DNA of 50,684 bases, taken from positions 1 to 50,684 of the forward strand of contig JAICKX010000010.1 in NCBI GenBank assembly GCA_025927685.1, written 5' to 3'. The notes under the pieces were generated by a model. That model searched no databases and had not been told where the DNA came from. It saw only the letters and a program-made list of their open reading frames with translations. Position numbers and translations under genes: made by a program. The DNA is from Thermoleophilia bacterium (lineage in GTDB: Bacteria > Actinomycetota > Thermoleophilia > Gaiellales > JAICJC01). Positions 15,561-23,612 of the stretch are shown one piece after another; position 1 is the first letter of the stretch; each line of letters begins with the position of its first letter.

Positions 15561-17180
15561 TCACTTGAGCCGGCGATAGCGCCGGATGAGCGTGTTCGTG
15601 GACGAGTCGTGCCGGAGGTCCGGCTCCGGGCCGCTCTCGAGCTCGGCGCCGATCGCCTTGGCGAGCACCTTCCCGAGCTCGACGCCCCACTGGTCGAACG
15701 AGTCGATGCCCCAGATCGCCCCCTGGGTGAAGACGCTGTGCTCGTAGAGGGCGATGAGCGCGCCGAGGGTCTCCGGGGTGAGCTCGTCCGCCAGGATCGT
15801 GGTCGAGGGGCGGTTGCCCTCGAACGTCTTGTGTGCGACGAGCTCCTCGGGGGCGCCGTCCGCGCGCACCTGCTCGGGCGTGCGGCCGAAGGCGAGCGCC
15901 TCGGTCTGGGCGAACACGTTGGCGACGAGCAGGTCGTGGTGGTCGGCGATCGGGTTGAGCGTCCGGGCGAAGGCGATGAAGTCGCAGGGCACGAGCACCG
16001 TCCCCTGGTGGATGAGCTGGTAGAAGCTGTGCTGGCCATTCGTCCCGGGCTCGCCCCAGTAGACCGGCCCCGTGGCATAGTCGACGCGTCGGCCGGCGAG
16101 CGTCACCGACTTCCCGTTCGACTCCATCGTGAGCTGCTGGAGGTAGGCCGGAAAGCGCTTCAGGTACTGGTCGTACGGCAGGACGGCGATCGACGAGACG
16201 CCGAAGAAGTCGACGTACCAGACCGCGAGGAGGCCCATGAGGACGGGCAGGTTCCCCACGAACGGAGCCGAGCGGAAGTGCTCGTCCATGGCGCGGAACC
16301 CGGCCAGCATCCGCCGGAACCCCTCCGGGCCGACCGCGATCATCGTCGAGAGGCCGATCGCGGAGTCCATCGAGTAGCGGCCGCCGACCCAGTCCCAGAA
16401 GCCGAACATGTTCGCGGTGTCGATCCCGAACCCGGCCACCGCCTCGGCGTTCGTGGAGACGGCGACGAAGTGGCGGGCGACGGCGGCCTCGTCGCCGAGC
16501 GCTGCCAGCGCCCACTCCCGGGCGGTGGTCGCGTTTCGCATCGTCTCGAGCGTCGTGAACGTCTTGGACGAGACGATGAACAGCGTCTCGGCGGGGTCGA
16601 GGTCTCGGGTCGCCTCGGCGAAGTCCGTGCTGTCGACGTTCGAGACGAACCGGAAGGTGAGGTCGCGGCGGCTGTAGCCGCGGAGCGCCTCGTACGCCAT
16701 CACCGGGCCGAGATCGGAGCCGCCGATGCCGATGTTCAAGACGTTGCGGATCGGGCGGCCCGTGTGGCCGGTCCACTCGCCGGAGCGGACCCGGTCGGCG
16801 AACGCTGCCATGCGGTCGAGCACCTCGTGCACGTGCGGGACGACGTCCTCGCCGTCGACCAGGATCGACGCGGACCGCGGCGCGCGCAGCGCGACGTGGA
16901 GGACGGCCCGCCCCTCGGTCTCGTTGATCCGCTCGCCCGCGAACATCGCGTCGATGCGCGATGCGAGGCCCCGCTCGTCCGCCAGGCGCAGCAGGAGCGC
17001 GATCGTCTCGCCGGTCGCCCGGTGCTTGGAGTAGTCGAGGTAGAGCCCCGCCGCCTCGACGGCCATGCGCTCGCCGCGAGCGGGGTCGGACGCGAAGAGC
17101 TCGCGCAGGTGCGTCTCGCGGATCGACGCCGCGTGCTGCTCGAGCGCCGCCCAGGCCGGGGTCTGCCGCAGAGGCTGCAT
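15561..17180 (-). CDS. pgi: glucose-6-phosphate isomerase
   Basis: A 539-aa enzyme interconverting glucose 6-phosphate and fructose 6-phosphate. The two family signatures are present: [12 protein letters not shown] and the C-terminal [12 protein letters not shown]; the substrate phosphate loop (GIGGSDLGP) and [10 protein letters not shown] are also visible. ATG at 17180 is used; GTG at 17219 would add 13 residues. The divergent SIS-domain gene starts 56 bp away, so a sugar-phosphate promoter region is shared. gnd follows directly. Confidence 0.95.
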   Translation of the reverse strand: MQPLRQTPAWAALEQHAASIRETHLRELFASDPARGERMAVEAAGLYLDYSKHRATGETIALLLRLADERGLASRIDAMFAGERINETEGRAVLHVALRAPRSASILVDGEDVVPHVHEVLDRMAAFADRVRSGEWTGHTGRPIRNVLNIGIGGSDLGPVMAYEALRGYSRRDLTFRFVSNVDSTDFAEATRDLDPAETLFIVSSKTFTTLETMRNATTAREWALAALGDEAAVARHFVAVSTNAEAVAGFGIDTANMFGFWDWVGGRYSMDSAIGLSTMIAVGPEGFRRMLAGFRAMDEHFRSAPFVGNLPVLMGLLAVWYVDFFGVSSIAVLPYDQYLKRFPAYLQQLTMESNGKSVTLAGRRVDYATGPVYWGEPGTNGQHSFYQLIHQGTVLVPCDFIAFARTLNPIADHHDLLVANVFAQTEALAFGRTPEQVRADGAPEELVAHKTFEGNRPSTTILADELTPETLGALIALYEHSVFTQGAIWGIDSFDQWGVELGKVLAKAIGAELESGPEPDLRHDSSTNTLIRRYRRLK

Positions 17181-17224
17181 GTCGAGCGGATTCTGGTCCG
17201 GCGGGGGCGCGGGCGCCACCCCGG

Positions 17225-17230
17225 TAGTGT
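17225..17230 (+). promoter_or_regulatory. -10 box of the SIS gene
   Basis: TAGTGT, 6 nt before the GTG at 17237, in the pgi-SIS divergent region; predicts a leaderless start. Confidence 0.5.
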
Positions 17231-17236
17231 GCTCGC

Positions 17237-18184
17237 GTGAGTGCGATGCGCGACGCGATGGCGGGCCAGCCGGCGATGCTGCGGGAGCTCCTCGCGGACG
17301 GGGACGCCTGCCGGGCGGCAGCCGAGCGCATCCGCGGACGGCGCGTGCTGCTCGTCGGCACCGGGACGAGCTGGCACGCCGCCAACCAGGGCGCCTGGCT
17401 TCTGCGGGCCGCCGGCGCCGAGGCCTGGCCCGTCCCGGCGGTGGACGCGGCCGAGCACGGGCCACGGCCCGCGGCAGGCGACGCGCTCCTCCTCCTGACC
17501 CACCGCGGCACCAAGCGCTACACGAGCACCGTCCTCGAGCGGGCCCGGGCCGAGGGCACCGAGACGGTCGTCATCTCCGGCCGGGGTGCGCCCGGCGCCG
17601 ACATCGAGACCAGCGAGCCGGAGCGTTCGAGCGCGTTCACCGCGAGCCATCTCGGTGCGCTCATGCGGGTGGCCCAGATCGCTGTGGCCCTGGGCGCCGA
17701 CCTCGGCCGGCTCGACCACGTCCCCGACGCCGTCGAGGTCGTGCTGGACGGGGCCGGTCCGGGGGTCGATCCGCCGGCGCGGCTCCTGGAGCTCGTCGGC
17801 GCAGGCCCGAACCAGTGGACGGCGGCCGAGGGGTCGCTGAAGGTGCGCGAGACCTGTTACATCGCCGCCGAGGGGCTCTCGGCCGAGCAGCTCCTGCACG
17901 GCCCGTCGGTCGCCCTGGGCAAGGGCGACACCCTGGTCGCCCTGAACGGCGGCGGGCCGGGAGAGGGCCGGCTCCTCGAGGTGGCCCAGATCGGCGAGGC
18001 GTTCGGAGCGACCGTGCACACCATCACGGCGACGTACCCGTCGGAGCTGCTCTCGATCTTCCCGCTCACCGCCGCCGTGCAGCGGATCGCGCTGGAGTGG
18101 GCCGAGGCGCTCGGCACGAACCCGGACGCGTTCGGACGCGACCTGCCCGGCCGCGCCGAGGCACTCGACGCCATCCAGCTCTAA
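17237..18184 (+). CDS. double SIS-domain sugar-phosphate isomerase/deaminase-like protein
   Basis: A 315-aa protein consisting of two SIS domains. The first has the loop [14 protein letters not shown] (about 37-50). The second ends in a GlmS-like motif: [17 protein letters not shown], then [11 protein letters not shown]. The glutaminase domain of GlmS is absent, so it resembles the AgaS or glucosamine-6-phosphate deaminase-like group and cannot use glutamine by itself. Divergent from pgi, it probably handles fructose 6-phosphate or an amino sugar. The TAA overlaps the convergent TAG (CTAA). Confidence 0.8.
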   Translation: MSAMRDAMAGQPAMLRELLADGDACRAAAERIRGRRVLLVGTGTSWHAANQGAWLLRAAGAEAWPVPAVDAAEHGPRPAAGDALLLLTHRGTKRYTSTVLERARAEGTETVVISGRGAPGADIETSEPERSSAFTASHLGALMRVAQIAVALGADLGRLDHVPDAVEVVLDGAGPGVDPPARLLELVGAGPNQWTAAEGSLKVRETCYIAAEGLSAEQLLHGPSVALGKGDTLVALNGGGPGEGRLLEVAQIGEAFGATVHTITATYPSELLSIFPLTAAVQRIALEWAEALGTNPDAFGRDLPGRAEALDAIQL

Positions 18185-18582
18185 CGGCGGCGCTGCATCC
18201 CGAACAGGGCGACCAGGTAGGCGACACCGCCGGCCGCGCCGAGCTCCGCGTACGGGCTCGGGTCCTCCCCGCGGGCCAGCTGCACCATGACGGCCACGAG
18301 GATGATCGAGATCACGACGACGCCGGCGAACGCGGTGGCGGCCAGGTCGAGGCTGCGGGCGCGCTCGTCATGGGCGGGCCGGTTCAGGATCGCGGCGGTG
18401 CCGCTTCGGCTCTCGAGCGCCAGCAGCACCGCCCCGAACCCGGCCATGATCGCGAGCGAGACGAGCCCGCCCGCCGGGTCGTCGCCGATCCACTGGGCCG
18501 CGAGGAAGACGAGCCCGAGCGCGAGCGCAAAGGCCGGCATGAACCAGCGGGAGCGGCGGTAGGTGTCACGAAGCGTCTGCAT
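18181..18582 (-). CDS. membrane protein paired with an XRE regulator
   Basis: A 133-aa protein with four hydrophobic helices and a polar middle loop, like the DUF2178-type proteins that are commonly encoded after a small XRE regulator. Start ATG at 18582 overlaps the regulator's 3' end by 17 bp, so they are translationally coupled. Function of the family is not established; the regulator-membrane protein pair may be a membrane-stress or redox-responsive unit. Confidence 0.7.
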   Translation of the reverse strand: MQTLRDTYRRSRWFMPAFALALGLVFLAAQWIGDDPAGGLVSLAIMAGFGAVLLALESRSGTAAILNRPAHDERARSLDLAATAFAGVVVISIILVAVMVQLARGEDPSPYAELGAAGGVAYLVALFGMQRRR

Positions 18583-18763
18583 GAAAGACCTCCTCGACGG
18601 AGTGTGAGAAGTGGCGCGCGAGCGAGATCGCAAGCGGCAGCGACGGGGTGTACCGCTCGGTCTCGATGGCGTTGATGGTCTGCCGCGAGACGCCCATGGC
18701 CTCGGCCAGCTGTCCCTGGGAGAGGCCCGCCAGGGCGCGGAGCTCACGGATCCGATTTTGCAT
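18566..18763 (-). CDS. small XRE-type regulator (YozG-like)
   Basis: A 65-aa single-domain Cro/C1 helix-turn-helix protein: LRALAGLSQGQLAEAMG, then VSRQTINAIETERYTPSL, then a short HSVEEVF end. Proteins of this size bind DNA as dimers. The ATG follows TAGCTT by 6 nt and there is no ribosome site, so a leaderless mRNA is likely. A 19-bp inverted repeat covers its promoter, fitting autoregulation. First gene of a pair with the membrane protein. Confidence 0.88.
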   Translation of the reverse strand: MQNRIRELRALAGLSQGQLAEAMGVSRQTINAIETERYTPSLPLAISLARHFSHSVEEVFHADAS

Positions 18764-18765
18764 GC

Positions 18766-18810
18766 TGTAAAGCTAGCTTGACACCATGCCTGTGTCAAGC
18801 TCGCTTTACA
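18766..18810 (-). promoter_or_regulatory. 19-bp inverted repeat: XRE promoter/operator and possible ferritin terminator
   Basis: TGTAAAGCTAGCTTGACAC (18766-18784) is matched by an inverted copy at 18792-18810 with one mismatch in 19, around a 7-bp spacer. On the minus strand it contains TTGACA (18798-18793), a 17-bp spacer and TAGCTT (18775-18770), 6 nt before the XRE ATG. It starts 9 nt after the ferritin stop, so its RNA could also form a 3' hairpin for ferritin. Confidence 0.7.
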
Positions 18811-18819
18811 TACCGCAGC

Positions 18820-19350
18820 TCACAAGGCGCCGCCGGCGGCGTGCGGCGCGGTCGGGTCGGCAGCCTCGCCACCGCCCTCACGAGCCAGGTACTCCTCGGC
18901 GAGGAGCGGGTTCTGGCGCGCCCGCTCGACGACCGTCAGCAGGTCGGACATCGATGAGACCTCCTCGACCTGCTCCTTGATGAACCAGTGCATGAACTGC
19001 TCGCCGGCGTAGTCGCCGTGCTCGCGGGCGAGCGCCGCCAGGTCGTTGATCTGGCCGGTCACGCGCCGCTCCTGGTCGAGCGCCAGGGCGACGGGCTCGA
19101 CGGTGTCGCCGAAGCTCGTGCGCGGCGCCTCGACGCCGGGGATGAGCACGTCCTCGCCGGCGTCCAGGAGGTACTGCACCATCATCATCGCGTGGTTTCG
19201 CTCCTCGAGCGACTGGCGGTAGAAGTGCGCGGCCAGGCGCGGGAGCGTCTCGGCGTCGTAGTGGACGGCGATCGCCGCGTACTGCTGCGACGCCCCGAAC
19301 TCGTAGGCGATCTGCTCGTTCAGCTTCTGCACGAAGGAGTTGTCGGCCAT
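18820..19350 (-). CDS. ferritin (non-heme iron storage)
   Basis: A 176-aa ferritin. Iron-site residues are visible in order: the Glu in YEFGASQQY (about 17), Glu-Glu-x-x-His in EERNH (about 50-53), and the helix EQFMHWFIKEQVEE with the later Glu residues. Subunits oxidise Fe(II) and store it in a 24-mer shell. The C-terminus is extended by a Gly/Ala tail. AAGGAG lies before the ATG, and TAGGTT (19390-19385) is a possible -10 giving a leader of about 30 nt. It is divergent from the MOSC gene. Confidence 0.92.
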   Translation of the reverse strand: MADNSFVQKLNEQIAYEFGASQQYAAIAVHYDAETLPRLAAHFYRQSLEERNHAMMMVQYLLDAGEDVLIPGVEAPRTSFGDTVEPVALALDQERRVTGQINDLAALAREHGDYAGEQFMHWFIKEQVEEVSSMSDLLTVVERARQNPLLAEEYLAREGGGEAADPTAPHAAGGAL

Positions 19351-19383
19351 CGGGTTGGATCTCCTTGTCGAATCGGCGACGGG

Positions 19384-19390
19384 TAACCTA
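19384..19390. promoter_or_regulatory. overlapping divergent -10 boxes (ferritin / MOSC)
   Basis: TAACCTA reads as TAACCT (rightward, 9 nt before the MOSC ATG) and as TAGGTT (leftward, toward ferritin). Transcription in the two directions should compete. Confidence 0.4.
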
Positions 19391-19398
19391 CTCGCGTC

Positions 19399-20175
19399 AT
19401 GGCCACGGTGCGCGCGATCCACATCTCCACCGTGAAGTCGCTGCGCCTGTTGCCGGTGCCGGAGGCTCGGATCGAGCGCGACGGGATCCCCGGCGACCGC
19501 CGGTTCGCCCTCCTCGACACGCGCCGCGGACGGGTCGCAACGCAGCGCGAGATCGGCGCCCTCGCGCAGATCCAGAGCCGCTACGACGCCGCGACGGGCG
19601 AGCTCGCGCTCGTCATGCCGGACGGGTCGGAGGTCGCGGCGGCGGTGAACGGCGGCCGGCCCTCCTCCGTCAAGCTGTGGGACCGCATCGTCGAGGGCTC
19701 CGAGCTCGACGGGCCGTGGGCCGAGGCGATCTCGGAGGCCGTCGGCCGTCCGCTCACGCTGCTCGATGTCACCGGTGACATCCGCGCGCTCGACTCGCAC
19801 CCCGTCTCCCTGCTCTCCCAGGCCTCGGCCGACGAGGTCGGCCGCCGCGGCGGCATCGACGGCGGCTTCGACGCCCGCCGCTTCCGGCCGACGCTGCTCC
19901 TGGACGGGCTCCGGGCGCACGAGGAGGACGAGTGGGTCGGCCGGCCCGTCCGGGCGGGCGAGGCGCTGCTCTCCGTGATCCGGCTCGACCCGCGCTGCTC
20001 GCTCACGACCCGGCATCCCGAGACCGGAGAGCGCGACGCCGACACGCTGCGATGGCTGGCGTCCTACCGGCGGGCCGAGGACGGCGACGTCTACTGCGGG
20101 CTCTACGCCGACGTGCTCGAGCCGGGCACCGTCCGGGTGGGCGACACGGTCGAGCCGGTGGGAGGCACTGCGTGA
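19399..20175 (+). CDS. MOSC domain protein
   Basis: A 258-aa protein with an N-terminal beta-barrel (VKSLRLLPVPEA, GDRRFALLDT) and a MOSC domain. The conserved Cys is in DPRCSLTTRHPETGERD (about residue 200), the sulfur or Moco contact residue of the family. MOSC proteins carry sulfur or bind molybdenum cofactor in reductases and sulfurases; this stand-alone form is like YiiM/YcbX-type N-hydroxylated-base reductases. The stop overlaps the next GTG by 4 bp (GTGA). Confidence 0.85.
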   Translation: MATVRAIHISTVKSLRLLPVPEARIERDGIPGDRRFALLDTRRGRVATQREIGALAQIQSRYDAATGELALVMPDGSEVAAAVNGGRPSSVKLWDRIVEGSELDGPWAEAISEAVGRPLTLLDVTGDIRALDSHPVSLLSQASADEVGRRGGIDGGFDARRFRPTLLLDGLRAHEEDEWVGRPVRAGEALLSVIRLDPRCSLTTRHPETGERDADTLRWLASYRRAEDGDVYCGLYADVLEPGTVRVGDTVEPVGGTA

Positions 20176-21329
20176 CGGTCGCCCCGTTCCGGAACCACCT
20201 GCCCGTGAAGATCCGCTTCGGCGAGGGCGTCGCGGCCGACCTGGCCGGCGTGCTGGCCGATGAGGGCGCGACCAGGCCGCTGGTCGTGATCGACGCCGGC
20301 CTCGAGGGCCTCGTGGCGGAGGTGGCGGCGGCGCTCCAGCCCGTGTCCGGCGCCGAGCGGTTCGAGAAGGCGCCGGGCGAGCCGACGGTCACGCTCGTCG
20401 AGGACGCCGCGGCGAGGCTCTCGGAGAGCGGCTGCGACGCCGTCGTGGCGATCGGCGGCGGGTCGGCGATGGACACCGCCAAGGCGGCCCGGCTCGTCTC
20501 TGGCCAGGGCGAGCGCTACCTGCGGTTCGCCCGCGGCGAGGTCGCCTACACCCCGCCCTCGATCCCGCTCGTGTGCGTCCCGACAACCGCCGGCACGGGC
20601 TCGGAGGTCTCGGGCGGCGCGGTCATAACCGACGACGCCACGCACACCAAGGCCGGCATCGCCAGCCCGCTCCTGCGCGCCCAGCACGCGCTGGTCGACC
20701 CCGTCCTCACGTGGGGCCTTCCGCCCTCGATCACCGCCATGACCGGCATCGACGCGCTCGCGCAGGCGATCGCCGCGGTGGTCGTGAAGGCGGCCACCCC
20801 CGTCGGCGACGGCGTCGCGCTGGAGGCCACCCGGCTCGCGGCCGGCGCGCTCGTGCGGGCGGTGCGCGACGGCTCGGACCGCGACGCCCGCTCCGACATG
20901 GCGTGCGCGAGCCTGCTCGCCGGGCTGGCGATGAACATCTCCGACTGCGGCGCCGAGCACTCGCTCGGCCAGGCGATCGGCGGCGAGCTCGGGCTCCAGC
21001 ACGGGCTCACGATCGCGCTCGTGCTGGCCGAGACGATGGATCGCGACCGCCGGTTCGTCCCGGAGCGGTTCGAGCGCGTCGCCGACGCGCTGGGCGAGCC
21101 CGAGGACGGGTCGGGCGACGGCTCGCGCGCGATCCGAGCGGTGACACGGATCCTCGCCGAGCTCGAGTTCGACACGCTCGAGGCGGTCGGCGTGCGCGAG
21201 GAGCACCTCGACGAGCTGACCGAGAAGGCGCTCGCGGACTACTTCATCAGCGTCGCCCCGGAGCCATGGTCGGCGGCCGAGGTGCGCGCCGCATACGCGC
21301 AGGGGCTGGCGCTCGGTGCCAGGCGGTAG
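20172..21329 (+). CDS. iron-containing alcohol dehydrogenase-like protein
   Basis: A 385-aa protein of the Fe-ADH (group III) family with the NAD loop IGGGSAMDTAKAA and TTAGTGSEVSGGAV. Of the four metal ligands of FucO-like enzymes, Asp194 (GIDAL) and His277 (LQHG) are present, but the two others align with Gln198 and Gln267. Metal preference may thus differ, or the metal may be lost. Aldehyde/alcohol substrate unknown. Coupled to the MOSC gene by GTGA and overlapping the next gene by 14 bp. Confidence 0.82.
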   Translation: MTVAPFRNHLPVKIRFGEGVAADLAGVLADEGATRPLVVIDAGLEGLVAEVAAALQPVSGAERFEKAPGEPTVTLVEDAAARLSESGCDAVVAIGGGSAMDTAKAARLVSGQGERYLRFARGEVAYTPPSIPLVCVPTTAGTGSEVSGGAVITDDATHTKAGIASPLLRAQHALVDPVLTWGLPPSITAMTGIDALAQAIAAVVVKAATPVGDGVALEATRLAAGALVRAVRDGSDRDARSDMACASLLAGLAMNISDCGAEHSLGQAIGGELGLQHGLTIALVLAETMDRDRRFVPERFERVADALGEPEDGSGDGSRAIRAVTRILAELEFDTLEAVGVREEHLDELTEKALADYFISVAPEPWSAAEVRAAYAQGLALGARR

Positions 21330-21573
21330 CACGCAGCCGCGGCTGCTTCTCGCGTGGGAGTCGCTGGCCGGGCCGGCGCAGATCCTGCTCGCATTCCCCG
21401 TGCTGACGGTGCTCTTCTTCCTGTTCCACTTCGGCCTGCTCGGCCTCTCGGCCACGCGGTCCCTGTTCTACGGTGTGTTCTGGGCCGTGCCCGGGACGGC
21501 CGCCATCGTCATCGCGACGAAGACGGAGGCGGCGAAGCGGCGAAACGCAGGAGGTCGCGATGGTGGCCAGTGA
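21316..21573 (+). CDS. small membrane protein
   Basis: An 85-aa protein with two hydrophobic helices (about residues 22-44 and 48-68) and a basic, Gly-rich C-terminus. GTG start inside the Fe-ADH gene (14-bp overlap), and the SDR gene starts within its 3' end (14-bp overlap). No recognised family. The tight overlap on both sides argues that it is translated. Confidence 0.6.
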   Translation: MPGGSTQPRLLLAWESLAGPAQILLAFPVLTVLFFLFHFGLLGLSATRSLFYGVFWAVPGTAAIVIATKTEAAKRRNAGGRDGGQ

Positions 21574-22270
21574 CATCCCCGGCGAGCGCGGCGCGCGGAT
21601 CTCCCTCGAAGACGCGGTGGCGGTGGTCACGGGCGCCAGCTCGGGCATCGGCACCGCCACGGCGCGGGCGCTGCACGAGCGCGGCGCGCGGGTGGTCGTG
21701 GCGGCCCGCCGCGTCGAGCGGCTGGAGGAGCTGGCCGCCGAGCTCGGCGGGCTGGCCGTGGGCTGCGACGTCGGCGACTGGGAGGACGTCCAGCGGCTTA
21801 TCGCAAGGACGGTCGAGTGGGGCGGCCGGATCGACATCATCGTGAACAACGCCGGCCTGGGGACGTTCGGCCGCCTCCACGAGGCCGACCCGGTCAAGGC
21901 GGCGGCGATGCTGCGCGTGAACGTGCTCGGAGTGATCCACGGCATGCGCGCCGCGGGCGAGCGCATGGTGAAGCAGGGGTCGGGCGGGATCGTGAACGTC
22001 TCGTCGATCGTGGGCGAGTTCCCCGATCCGGGCGGCGGCGCATACGCGGCGAGCAAGGCGGCCGTCGACCTGCTCACGCGCACCGCCTACCGCGAGCTGC
22101 GCGACGAGGGCGTTCACGTGGTGCTCGTGAAGCCGGCGCTCACCGACACGGAGTTCTCGGCGGTGGCGCGCGGCACCGGCGGGCGGATGGGCGGCGACCC
22201 GCCCGAGAAGGTGGCCCGCTGGATCTGCGACGCGCTCGAGTCCGGTTCGGCCAACGCCGGATACCGGTGA
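21560..22270 (+). CDS. short-chain dehydrogenase/reductase
   Basis: A 236-aa classical SDR. The cofactor motif TGASSGIG (about residues 21-28) and NNAG are present. The catalytic Ser (VSSIVGE) and the YAASK pair of Tyr and Lys are intact. An Arg-rich stretch after strand 2 (AARRVERLEEL) favours NADP(H). AGGAGG lies 5 nt before the ATG. Fourth gene of the MOSC / Fe-ADH-like / membrane / SDR operon, suggesting linked redox conversions. Substrate unknown. Confidence 0.88.
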   Translation: MVASDIPGERGARISLEDAVAVVTGASSGIGTATARALHERGARVVVAARRVERLEELAAELGGLAVGCDVGDWEDVQRLIARTVEWGGRIDIIVNNAGLGTFGRLHEADPVKAAAMLRVNVLGVIHGMRAAGERMVKQGSGGIVNVSSIVGEFPDPGGGAYAASKAAVDLLTRTAYRELRDEGVHVVLVKPALTDTEFSAVARGTGGRMGGDPPEKVARWICDALESGSANAGYR

Positions 22271-22287
22271 CCCCCGCTCCCGGCCTC

Positions 22288-22293
22288 TATGCT
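22288..22293 (+). promoter_or_regulatory. -10 box of the HhH-GPD gene
   Basis: TATGCT, 6 nt before the ATG at 22300, in the 29-bp gap after the SDR gene. It suggests that a second, leaderless transcript begins here. Confidence 0.5.
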
Positions 22294-22299
22294 TCGGCC

Positions 22300-22875
22300 A
22301 TGGCGACCATGACCGCACCCGCGGAGCTTCACTTCACGCCCGATCCCGAGGCCAACCGCCTCATCGCGTCCGACCCGAACGCGCTCCTCATCGGGTTCGC
22401 GCTCGACCAGCAGGTGACCGTGCAGAAGGCCTTCTCCGGCCCGCTCGAGCTGAAACGCCGGCTCGGCCACCTCGACCCGGCCCGCATCGCGGCGACGCCG
22501 CCCGAGGAGCTGGCCGAGGCGTTCCGCACCCGTCCCGCCATCCACCGCTTCCCCGGGGCGATGGCCGAGCGGGTGCAGAAGCTGTGCGCCGCCATCGCGG
22601 CGGAGTACGGTGGCGACGGCGGCCGCGTCTGGGCCGAGGCCGCCACCGGAGCCGACCTGCGCACCCGGCTCGGCGCCCTGCCCGGGATCGGCGACATGAA
22701 GGTGCGCTCCATCACCGCGATCGTCATCAAGCGCTTCGGGTTGAAGCCGCCCGGCTGGGAGGAGATCCTCCCCACGCACCCGACGCTCGGCGACGTCGAC
22801 TCGCCCGAGGCGCTCGAGGCCTACCAGGCCGCCAAGCGGGCGCACAAGGCGGCCATGCGCGCGGCCAAGTCGTGA
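22300..22875 (+). CDS. HhH-GPD type base excision repair protein
   Basis: A 191-aa helix-hairpin-helix protein. LTRLGALPGIGDMKVR-like sequence (RLGALPGIGDMKVRS, about residues 125-139) is the DNA-binding hairpin, preceded by a helical region with DQQVTVQKAF as in Endo III/AlkA-type glycosylases. It lacks an iron-sulfur Cys cluster at the C-terminus. Matches a compact actinobacterial family annotated as base-excision repair; the lesion is unknown. Translationally coupled (GTGA) to the metallo-hydrolase gene. Confidence 0.8.
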   Translation: MATMTAPAELHFTPDPEANRLIASDPNALLIGFALDQQVTVQKAFSGPLELKRRLGHLDPARIAATPPEELAEAFRTRPAIHRFPGAMAERVQKLCAAIAAEYGGDGGRVWAEAATGADLRTRLGALPGIGDMKVRSITAIVIKRFGLKPPGWEEILPTHPTLGDVDSPEALEAYQAAKRAHKAAMRAAKS

Positions 22876-23612
22876 TCATCGAGAAGAGCATGCACTCCGA
22901 GTGGCTGTCGAACAGCTACCTGGTCGGAGATCACGAGGGCGGGACGGGCGTCCTGATCGACGCCGGGGGGCCCGTGATGCCGCTCGTCGAAGCGGCGGGC
23001 CGGCACGGGCTCTCGATCTCGCACCTGCTCGTCACGCACGCCGACGCCGACCACATCGCCGAGGCCGGCACGTACACGAGCCGCTTCGACCTCCAGGTGC
23101 TGGCGCACCCGACGGAGGCGGAGCGGATGGACCGCGTGGACGGCACGCTGGCCGACGGCGACACCGTCGCGACCGGGGATCTCGAGGTCGCGACGCTCCT
23201 CACCCCCGGGCACAGCCCCGGCCACCTGGCGTTTCTCGTGAACGGCACGGACTGCTTCACCGCCGACGTGCTCTTCCACGGGACGGTCGGCGGCACGCTC
23301 CGCGACAGCTACGAGAGCCTGCACCGCTCGATCATGGACGTGCTCATGAAGCTGCCGCACGAGACGCGCGTCCACCCCGGCCACACGGATCCGACCACGA
23401 TCGGCGCCGAGTGGGAGGAGAACGTCTTCATCCGCCTGTGGCGCGACGTCGACCCGGCCGGTGACGAGCCCTGCACGGTGAACGGCCGGGCCGCCACGCT
23501 CGAGCTGTTCGCGCCCGACTACGACGGTGGGCACAAGGGGCTCGTGCGGTGGGAGGACGGAACCCGCGACGTGGTCCCCGGCAGCCGGGTCGTGAAGGGA
23601 GCTCCGCGATGA
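22872..23612 (+). CDS. MBL-fold metallo-hydrolase (HxDxDH variant)
   Basis: A 246-aa metallo-beta-lactamase-fold protein. The metal motif reads THADADH (His56, Asp58, Asp60, His61), where the usual form is HxHxDH. Further ligands appear in PGHSPGH, FTADVLF and HPGHTDPT. The layout is glyoxalase II-like with about 45 extra C-terminal residues (NGRAATLEL... VRWEDGTRD). GTG start overlaps the repair gene's stop; the ATG of the desaturase overlaps its own stop. Substrate unknown. Confidence 0.8.
   Translation: MIIEKSMHSEWLSNSYLVGDHEGGTGVLIDAGGPVMPLVEAAGRHGLSISHLLVTHADADHIAEAGTYTSRFDLQVLAHPTEAERMDRVDGTLADGDTVATGDLEVATLLTPGHSPGHLAFLVNGTDCFTADVLFHGTVGGTLRDSYESLHRSIMDVLMKLPHETRVHPGHTDPTTIGAEWEENVFIRLWRDVDPAGDEPCTVNGRAATLELFAPDYDGGHKGLVRWEDGTRDVVPGSRVVKGAPR

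Noticed and set aside
18566-18810. Toxin-antitoxin system formed by the XRE protein and the membrane protein
   Set aside because: The partner is a four-helix membrane protein of a type commonly paired with small XRE regulators, not a toxin-like small protein; no toxin motif is visible.
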